Below, one piece after another: positions 57,601 to 64,000 of a stretch of 64,000 nt of DNA. A program made the position numbers and the translations under genes. The stretch is from assembly GCF_965363235.1 (NCBI RefSeq), contig NC_134844.1, positions 18,148,646 to 18,212,645 on the forward strand, written 5' to 3'. Within the stretch, counting starts at the first letter, position 1. Every line of letters begins with the position of its first letter. Under the pieces are notes generated by a model. It had not been told where the DNA came from. It made no database searches and saw nothing but the letters and a program-made list of their open reading frames with translations. The DNA comes from Mytilus galloprovincialis (taxonomy: Eukaryota > Mollusca > Bivalvia > Mytilida > Mytilidae).

Positions 57601-60600
57601 TTCTTTCAGGTCAATATATCCATGTATCAGTTAAGATATAAGCTATATGTGTAATATATAATTAATTCATGTATTATATAAAATTGAGAATGAAATGGGG
57701 AATGTGTCAAAGAGACAACAACCCGACCATATAAAAAACAACAACAGAAGGTCACCAACAGGTCTTCAATGTAGCAAAAAATTCCCGCACCCGGGGGCAT
57801 CCTTCAGCTGGCCCCTCAACAAATATATACTAGTTCAGTGATAATGAACACCATACTAATTTCCAAATTGTACACAAGAAACTAAAATTAAAAAAAATAC
57901 AAGACTAACAAAGGCCAGAGGCTCCTGACTTGGGACAGGCGCAAATATGCGGCAGGGTTAAACATGTTTATGAGATCTCAACCCTCCCCCTATACCTCTA
58001 GCCAATGTAGAAAAGTAAATGAATAACAATACGGTAATAAATTATTGTAACATGACATCCTTAAAATGCTTTGAGTACACACCCGTGGTAAAATATAAAT
58101 ATATTGTTGGGGCTGTCCAGATTGTACTCACATGTCATTACCTTTTTTATGAATGAATGTTTGTACTATCTGACGTCATAATATAAGCATTTTACATGAA
58201 AATACATGCTTCTGAAACCGAAAATCATCACAATAAGGAAATGTAAATAAACAATGCTTCAATGTGTTTTATAAGCCATTTTTGTAAACATATAAGGCAT
58301 TTAAGTCAAATTTATCATTGAAACTCATCCAAACCTATCTAAATATGTTATTTTTAATAGTTAAAGCATGTCACAAATTCAGTTTGCTGCTTTCTTTTAT
58401 GTCAATTTAAAACTGTGTGTTTATTTATAGGAAAGGCAATAAATGCCTTCACCTATAACGGTTCAATCCAAAAATAAAAACTTATATATCCTATTAGAAT
58501 CAAAATAATTCATGGGTCTTGAATATATCTAGATTTTACCACAGGTTGTCCCTTTATGCCAATATTGCTGTCGCTCAGGGTAAAAATGTTGTCATAAAGG
58601 GCCAACCCATGTGAATCACCATATATTCAAGCCCCCATGAATTATTTCTTAATTAGATTTGTTCAAGACTAGTCACAAATTAAACTATATTTTTTAAGGT
58701 AGATAGAAAACAGTTGATAGCAAAAGGCATATTGCACGGTTGTTTTTCGATTATCTGAAAACTGATATACTTTGTGACGCCATGTAAAAAAATTTGTGAT
58801 ATTATAAACTTAAAACTTGTCTCAGATCAATACATGATATATTGACCCTAACTGTCATCAATTGTAGAGCGACATATGTCAGAGATTAAACAATTCCCCA
58901 TATATCAGATATGTTTCAAATTTGGCTTTGACTGCATTTGAAAAAAATCAATAATTTTGATTTTCAATGTTTAAAGTTATCTTTTTTTACAGATTTCAAA
59001 ACATATGATTAAAAAGGAAAACACAATTAAAATAGTACAGGAATTGGATGAATATCTAAATATATTGAAACAGAATATTCCACAGCTAGGCAGAAAAAGG
59101 AAAACACACTTATGTGTACATCTGGTAAAGTTATAAGTGGTATAATTTTTCAAATAGTTACATATATTTTAAGATGTTTAAAAAGTAATTAATGTTATTA
59201 CTAACAGAAATTCTAACATATGTCATTATTTTTATATGGATTCAGATTGAAACAGTATGTAACACTGTGTTTTCTGTTAATTTAAAAAAGAAGATGTAGT
59301 ATAATTGCTGATAAGACAACTCTATACAGTAGAACAAATGCCATAGAAATTAACAACTATGGCTGTCAACAACGAGCAAAGCCTATTATTTCTTGTTAGC
59401 TATAACAGGATTCTATTGTTCTCTTTTCCTGTTCAACATTTGTATAACCATACATTTTGAGAATAGTGTGCATTTATTATCTTTAATTACTGATTACCAG
59501 TAAAAAGGTGACATCTATAAGTGTGATGACCAAAAATTGTAAAGTAAAATTATGAATTTGAGTTTTAATTGGTGAGCCTGCAAATTTTGTTGCAAAAAGC
59601 TCGACAAAGGGATAGTGATTCGGCAGCGGTGGCTACAGCGGCTGTGTAAGCTATCTTTTTAAAAGCTTTATATTTTAGAAGGTGGAAGACCTGGATGCTT
59701 CATACTTGGTATATAGATGCCTCATGTTAAGAAGTTTCTGTCAGTCACATGTCAAATGTCCTTGACCTCATTTTCATGGTTCAGTGACCACTTGAAAAAA
59801 AGTTCTGATTTTTTGTTATGTTGAAATCACTCTAACTATAAGTAATAGGATAATTATATGTGGTATGTGTGTACCTTGCAAGGTCCTCATGCCCGTCAGA
59901 CAGTTGACCGCGACCTCATTTCATAGATCAGTGAACAAGGTTAAGTTTTGCTGGTCAAGTCCATATATCAGATACTATAAGCAATAGGGCTAGTATATTC
60001 AGTGTATGGAAGGACTGTAAGGTGTACATGTCCAACTGGCAGGTGTCATCTGACCGTGACCTCATTTTCATGGTTCAGTGGTTATAGTTAAGTTTTTGTG
60101 TTTTGGTATCAATATCATAATATCAATGATTAGTAAAGAAGGCAAGGCATTTCAGTGTGTGCACTCTTGTTAAATTATCAATAACAACTATATATATGCA
60201 CTTGATTTTGGACTTATATATATTTTTGCCTCAGACATCACTGATGTGACATAAATTGCAGTAATATGAAAATATTTTATACAGCTTATTATGTAAATTA
60301 AGGAATTAATTTTAAATGAATATTGATTAAAAGAGGGCAATATTTTAAAGACTTGACCATTGCAGGCTGATGATATTGAGAGGCATGGCCATCCACTGCA
60401 ATATGCTGAAGATGGGTTTGAGAAAAATCACAAATCTGTCAGGAGTAGTATTGCCCACCAAAATGGTCATGCAAGATCAAGGGACACAGCCTCACAATTT
60501 GTCAATAATGAGTTGATGGGACATGTTATTTCAGGAGGATTTATGCCAGATTCTCAAAACTGGTAATAAATGTTTTTACACTATTGGTATTTAGCGGAAT

Positions 60601-63047
60601 TTTGTCTACAAATTACAAATGTAAATACGTCTATTGTAATCTGTCCATCTGTGACCATCTGTTAATTAAAGATAAAAAATGTACCTGATTTTTGCAATTA
60701 GTTTAATTGATTACATAGTCCTAACATTTATACTGAAGAAACATTACATATGCAGATTTATAGAAAATTGGGTTTAATACAAAGCTGCTTTTTTTCAAAA
60801 TTGTTGTGTCTTCAATACAGCAAGAAAATCCTGTAACTGGAGGTGGCTCTCAGTTGGCCTAAATGAAAATGTGTACAAGTTCATTGAAAATGGATGTTAT
60901 ATATACTACATGTCATACATATAGACTGTGTTACTGAAACATTTTATAAATGTGAACCAAAAGTTAAGAACATAAAAGATTAAAGATTGAATCTGATTTG
61001 GGATGGGAAGGATACTTTCAATTTGAAAATTTTGTTAACATTGGCGTATTTGAAAAGAATTTTATAAAATCTAATTGGCAATAATTTTCCATGCAATAAT
61101 ACTGTTTTACCAAAAGGATATTATAATGAGAAATATAGATTCTTACACTGTAACAAGTGTATTACGATATTTCTCCACTCGAGACAGTTAAATTTTATTA
61201 TTTAAAGCGCGAGGCTTATAGTGTCAGAATCTGTTTCTCTAATGCTTTTTATCGTTCTTTTTCAAAGATTTTCAGAAAATTGTGCTCTTTATAAGCGACG
61301 TCATCAGGCAATGTCGCCTTTTTTCATGACGTCACAATAGGAAAATTGACGTCATTATCAAATTTCGACTAATCTTTTGCCGAGAACAGATTTTTCACTA
61401 GTGAGGAGAAATATTTTTCTCACACCGGTCAGGAAATGTGAAAATAGCACAAAAATTAGAGAATATATGTTTTACACAAAAAAAATGTTTTTCTTGGTTT
61501 ATTAAATAAGATGATTCCTGCATAATTAGTTAGAGGAAACTGTTAAAAATTTAGAATAATAAACAAAGTTTTAAATTTCTGGCTTTTTAGGAAATGTGCT
61601 GCTGAAAAGATAAAGCTGTTTGGAAAAAATAAGAAAATTCTGAATTTCCTAGGAATGCCTAGCAGCCAATATGAGGAAAATCTGTCTGGGTTGAAGAAAA
61701 TGGTTCGAAAACCAACAGCGGTAAATTTATTTTATATAAATCTGTGTATTGCCTTTGTAAAGATAAACCAAGCGAGTCAGATAAATTCCTTCATTTCTTA
61801 TATGAAAGGATGGTCATATTGATCTTTTTTTTTAAGAATTAATAGAGATCCATTCACTTAAACTTAAGTTGTTGTCAAGAAATCAATGTGTTTTTCTTAT
61901 GATGGTGCAGAAGACAAAGACAACATCATACCATTAATTCCAATTAAAATTTGCAGTTGTGTAAAAATCAAAAGCCAAGTGACAAAGTCAGAAAACAAGA
62001 TAAAAACACAAATATGATCAGCAGAAGAACACAAAATTAGGAAACTAAAGACTGAGCAACACAAACCCCACTAAATACAGAAGTTGATTTCAGGGACTTA
62101 AGAAGTGTACCATAAGCAGAATTTTCTACACATGCAGCACCATCTTTTTTATTATATTGTACAAACCAGGGGTTAGAATCAAAATATAAGATCAAATTTC
62201 AATGAAAAGATTTATATAAACTTGGAATTTACTTGTATTTATATTTCAGTCATTATATTTAGTGCAAATTTTAAAATTCAAATGAGTTGTCATAGATACA
62301 CTTTTTTCTATGTCACTTTTAAAAGTGATAATTCAATAATTATTTTTATACTGCAATCAACTATTTTACTACACAAATGAAGCTATAGGTATAAACGTTA
62401 GCTTTATAAATCAATGACCTCAACTAACATATAAGCCCCGCCTCCTTACGGGAACTGTTGTATTTCATCAACAACCTCACTTCACGACCGTGACAACGTA
62501 AAGTTACAATGGTCAAACTTTTATGAATTTAAACTTTTATGTCTTCAAATTGGTTATTTATATATCATGTTTATCAAATGTTATTAATAAGTTCATTTTC
62601 CCTTTCTAATTTCTTAATATGTCAATTTCTTACCACCTGGACTATGCTCATAGGGAAATACCCCAAAATGGTACCCAATTCCAAACACTTTTTTTAACAA
62701 TTTTTGTAACATATTTTTTTTCATTTTTTCATATTTTTTTTCGATTTCCGTATAAAAACAATATACGTATAGTGTCTTAAAATATGAAATTTATTTGTAT
62801 GACGCTTAGAAACTGGAAAATGTGAAGTTTTACCGATTGTTTAAATATACTTTTACAGAATGGTGATGATTTGATGAATCATTATGAAGTACAGATTCTC
62901 CAAGCAATTATTAATTGTGGTGGACAGCCAGGTTTGCTTGGCAGCAGTAACCTTAAAATAGTGCAATTCAAGTCTTGTGTGACTAAGCAAGGGGACACTG
63001 CCAAAGTGGACAGCTTTGTATTATATCATGTGGATGAAGACGATACA
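48206..63047 (+). CDS. Plavaka/CACTA-type transposase-derived protein with N-terminal C2H2 zinc finger, at least 16 exons (3' end outside window)
   Basis: Exons: 48206-48673, 49882-50007, 50281-50378, 51888-52074, 52762-52841, 53627-53750, 54516-54778, 55313-55460, 55726-55889, 56642-56702, 57102-57248, 57405-57482, 58993-59124, 60366-60562, 61591-61720, 62859-63047. All introns are GT-AG, and the phases join into 864 codons without a stop. An in-frame TGA sits directly before the ATG. The order is: C2H2 finger (C22, C25, H38, H44); acidic linker (about 70-140); helical region; transposase-like core with FMDDLSANQSRRW (388-389 Asp pair), MITD (468) and a CNHLG...FCPKC knuckle (483-497); TPIGILHFLYLGLAKQL (555-571); GRKRKTHLCVHL; and GFEKNH (E711) with GHARSRDTASQF. 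This order matches Plavaka-type (CACTA/EnSpm superfamily) transposases. The frame is intact although introns hold foreign repeats. A domesticated gene is possible; a long active transposon is the alternative. Confidence 0.82.
48922..49064. mobile_element. 143-bp foldback element, copy 1
   Basis: AATAACCATACATTGTCTCG pairs with CGAGACAATGTATGGTTATT. Pairing continues through AATATCAATGTTATTTG and GAAACGGG-AGAAA. It lies in intron 1 of the transposase-like gene. Similarity to copy 2 extends past the arms through CTTTATATACTGCAACTCTT. Confidence 0.8.
49882..50378 (+). CDS. Exons 2-3
   Basis: Exon 2 (49882-50007) encodes SDEVMTLFLFILKECGTQNI and more. Exon 3 (50281-50378) encodes HEDAQGNISWAIKPSAMLRL and more. 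Plavaka-type proteins commonly have a helical segment here, before the catalytic core. The donors are AGG|GTAAAT and AAG|GTGAGA. Confidence 0.75.
50661..51446 (+). mobile_element. Helitron-like element R2, full-length copy in intron 3
   Basis: The 3' end has an AGGCTCT-TT-AGAGCCT hairpin (51427-51442) followed at once by CTAG (51443-51446) and then T, the classic Helitron 3' terminus. The 5' side starts near TCTCCTGGCCGAAAGGCC. It is about 786 bp without coding capacity, so non-autonomous. Partial and near-full copies are at 37918-38737, 40147-40935 and 41300-41447. Confidence 0.75.
51888..53750 (+). CDS. Exons 4-6: pre-catalytic module
   Basis: Exons 51888-52074, 52762-52841 and 53627-53750. 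They encode KWKSMEFHWAMNKEGQQFIK, GAFVSFSVRGQTVYGKIMQF, EDRMYVKVSVYLDKTHRV and DKYRTVSLDDCQTFDVSNIR. The FV.F....G..YGKI.QF pattern suggests a small beta-rich (BAH- or SH3-like) module, but this is a guess. Confidence 0.75.
52150..52450 (+). repeat. Dispersed repeat family R4 in intron 4
   Basis: CCCAAGTCAGGAGCCTGTAA, TTTTATAGCTGACTATGCGG and TAGTTGTCTCATTGGCAATC match 43375-43550 and, in part, the reverse of 57685-58030. The 67- and 61-codon frames over it are repeat translations. Confidence 0.75.
52887..53002. mobile_element. Foldback element, copy 2 (left arm truncated)
   Basis: AAATATCAATGTTATTTG and TTTGAGACAATGTATGG match copy 1 at 48922-49064, but the outer left arm is missing. It lies in intron 5. 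Confidence 0.7.
54115..54380 (+). repeat. Dispersed repeat (TATGCCCCACCTTTGACAG)
   Basis: TTTATGCCCCACCTTTGACA to CTAATTTTAATGCCAAATAA is a sequence I associate with repeats common in bivalve genomes. No second copy is in the window. It lies in intron 6; the overlapping 94-codon frame is not a gene. Confidence 0.4.
54516..55460 (+). CDS. Exons 7-8: putative catalytic core and zinc knuckle
   Basis: Exons 54516-54778 and 55313-55460. VPINLFMDDLSANQSRRW is the region where related transposases read Y.DD.SGN.S..WN. VIMITDISLIVTDYQ carries the second conserved acidic position. CNHLGPSANKFCPKCF is the Cys/His knuckle conserved in CACTA-type transposases. The CA|GTAGGT donor is the weakest of the set, but reading on gives an immediate TAG. 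Confidence 0.82.
55726..57482 (+). CDS. Exons 9-12: central transposase region
   Basis: Exons 55726-55889, 56642-56702, 57102-57248 and 57405-57482. They carry GVKEYDNCLWDYLDTHK, then DTPIGILHFLYLGLAKQLIK (family pattern D.P..ILH...LG..K), DSRQGKDYKHYLQIAVL (family pattern GRDFK...Q...) and GLPKKYLCVLEKLAM. Confidence 0.82.
57685..58030 (-). repeat. Dispersed repeat family R4, long copy in intron 12
   Basis: GGGAATGTGTCAAAGAGACA, CTCCTGACTTGGGACAGGCG and ATGTTTATGAGATCTCAACC align with 18690-18935 and extend it to the left. Confidence 0.75.
58993..60562 (+). CDS. Exons 13-14: C-terminal catalytic region
   Basis: Exons 58993-59124 and 60366-60562. LGRKRKTHLCVHL and ADDIERHGHPLQYAEDGFEK are followed by NHKSVRSSIAHQNGHARSRD and VISGGFMPDSQNW. 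In related transposases this segment reads KPK.H.L.H, then E..FE..N and ..PSRD, then F....I..GG. E711 is therefore the likely third acidic catalytic residue. Confidence 0.82.
59570..60170 (+). repeat. Dispersed repeat with internal GACCTCATTTTCATGGTTCAG copies, intron 13
   Basis: GACCTCATTTTCATGGTTCA occurs twice and a variant once, spaced about 150 bp, so the element consists of internally repeated modules. It is non-coding. Confidence 0.55.
60902..60952. repeat. 51-bp exact direct repeat, copy 1
   Basis: TATACTACATGTCATACATA and the following 31 bp recur exactly at 63482-63532 in the same orientation. It lies in intron 14. Confidence 0.9.
61157..61425. mobile_element. MITE with ATATTTCTCC inverted ends, intron 14
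   Basis: GTGT...GATATTTCTCCACTCG at the left pairs imperfectly with the reverse of the right end (GTGTGAGAAAAATATTTCTC). Several GACGTCA motifs lie inside (61300-61360). Confidence 0.55.
61591..63047 (+). CDS. Exons 15-16: C-terminal region, gene continues
   Basis: Exons 61591-61720 and 62859-63047. They encode EKIKLFGKNKKILNFLGMPS, HYEVQILQAIINCGG and GDTAKVDSFVLYHVDEDDT. The last stretch resembles the G...VGD.V......... end module of these proteins. The frame ends at donor ACA|GTATGT. No following exon was found before 64000, so the stop lies outside the window. Confidence 0.78.
61980..62145 (-). repeat. Family R3, diverged copy, intron 15
   Basis: GAAACTAAAGACTGAGCAAC and ACAAACCCCACTAAATACAG align with 18465-18510. 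It is strongly diverged. Confidence 0.45.
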
Positions 63048-63125
63048 GTATGTTTTTTTTTTTATAACATTTTTGGTTCTTCAAATTAAAATGACTACAT
63101 TATAAGCTTGCATGATAAGTATACT

Positions 63126-63347
63126 TACCGTATAGCGGGTTATTTTCGCGTGTGTAGAATTTCTCAATGTTCATTGAACAAGGTATACGAAATATTTTGG
63201 CGGTTACTATTTTGGCGGATTAAAAACTTGTATTAATACCTTTGTATGTACACTTTTAATTTGGCGGAATTTATTTTGGCGAGTAAGTTCTGTCCGCGAA
63301 AAAAAGCGAAAATTTGCACCCCGCGAAAAATAACCTGCTATACGGTA
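63126..63347. mobile_element. 222-bp MITE with TACCGTATAGCGGGTTATTTT ends
   Basis: TACCGTATAGCGGGTTATTT at the left pairs almost perfectly with AAATAACCTGCTATACGGTA at the right. The arms are about 25 bp and the interior is rich in TTTTGGCGG. It lies just downstream of the last exon seen. Confidence 0.85.
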
Positions 63348-63481
63348 TTATTAAAAAAAAATCAGAAATTCCTATTAAGTCGAAATAATTATATCATGCA
63401 ATGCTCTATGGTCATGTTAACATGGGTATGAATTTTTTCACATTAGAATTGACAAATATAATACATTACCAGAGGCGGATT

Positions 63482-63532
63482 TATACTACATGTCATACAT
63501 ATAGACTGTGTTACTGAAACATTTTATAAATG
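63482..63532. repeat. 51-bp exact direct repeat, copy 2
   Basis: Identical to 60902-60952. It is followed by GGATCCGCCTCTGC-containing repeat DNA and a (CTTA)n microsatellite at about 63642-63665. No exon was found from 63048 to 64000. Confidence 0.9.
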
Positions 63533-64000
63533 GAAAAAAATTTGGTTGCTTATATAGGGAATCACTGAAGCGTGACTGGAGCGGGCCCCCTCTTAGGTCA
63601 GTCAGTGGGCCCCCACTTATGAAAATTCCTGGATCCGCCTCTGCTTACTTACTTACTTACTTACTGCCCTTGAACGCCATTTGCCTACAGGTAGGGCATT
63701 GACGAAGATTTTCCACTTTTGTCTGTCGTTGGCAGTTTTCTGTAGTGTGCCCCCCCCCCAATATAATACCTACCCATGTTAAAATGAGCATAGAGCATGG
63801 CATCATAGAATAATATTGTTCTTAACCTTAACCTTCACCTAAAATGGGACAGCACAACATAAGAATAACTGTAAATATCAGTCGCAGATTGGAACACGGT
63901 TTGGTAGAAGGCCCCAGAACAACACCCTGTAAAATCATTTGATTGTATAACTAATTTAAAAATACACCATATTCTGCAGTAAAATATTTTTTTATTTCAT

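Noticed and set aside
1-64000. tRNA, rRNA or snRNA genes
   Set aside because: I looked for B-box-like GGTTCGAATCC and similar signals and found none convincing; a covariance-model scan would be needed to exclude them.

Overview
The window is eukaryotic, AT-rich and dense in repeats. It has spliced genes with GT-AG introns, several non-LTR retrotransposon remnants, Penelope-like reverse transcriptase pieces, a Helitron-like element and many foldback or TIR elements. Several repeat families (for example the one with the core GAGTCTTTTGTAGACGAAACG) are ones I associate with marine mussels. A bivalve of the Mytilus type is the best guess, inferred from recognition and not from any search.

Region 1 (1-18,350) holds two related two-exon BTB/POZ genes on the minus strand, about 11.5 kb apart. 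They share exon layout and intron phase. The rest is MITEs and a nested insertion in which a Penelope-like fragment splits an L1-like LINE (6.2-9.1 kb). Region 2 (18,350-26,650) has a pair of apparently identical 450-bp direct repeats around a short non-coding core (TRIM-like), a 35-copy minisatellite with a 67-bp unit, and retroelement fragments. Region 3 (26,650-37,200) is a graveyard of broken reverse transcriptases, two with a substituted catalytic aspartate, plus a zinc-knuckle ORF1 remnant and a hAT C-terminal fragment. Region 4 (37,200-41,450) holds copies of a Helitron-like repeat and an array of CACGTG palindromes.

Region 5 (41,712 to the right edge) is the most interesting part. Two head-to-head spliced genes have start codons only 153 bp apart. 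The plus-strand gene has at least 16 coding exons and at least 864 codons with one unbroken frame. It joins an N-terminal C2H2 zinc finger to a transposase-like core of the Plavaka (CACTA/EnSpm-like) type and runs off the window. The minus-strand gene has 7 exons and encodes an unfamiliar 254-residue protein with a Cys cluster and a basic C-terminus. The intact frame, the many host-like introns and the foreign repeats lodged in those introns suggest either a domesticated transposase gene pair or a large, old two-gene transposon. The shared promoter carries a perfect TGACGTCA site. I predicted both genes by hand from splice signals and frame; neither is present as a long single ORF.
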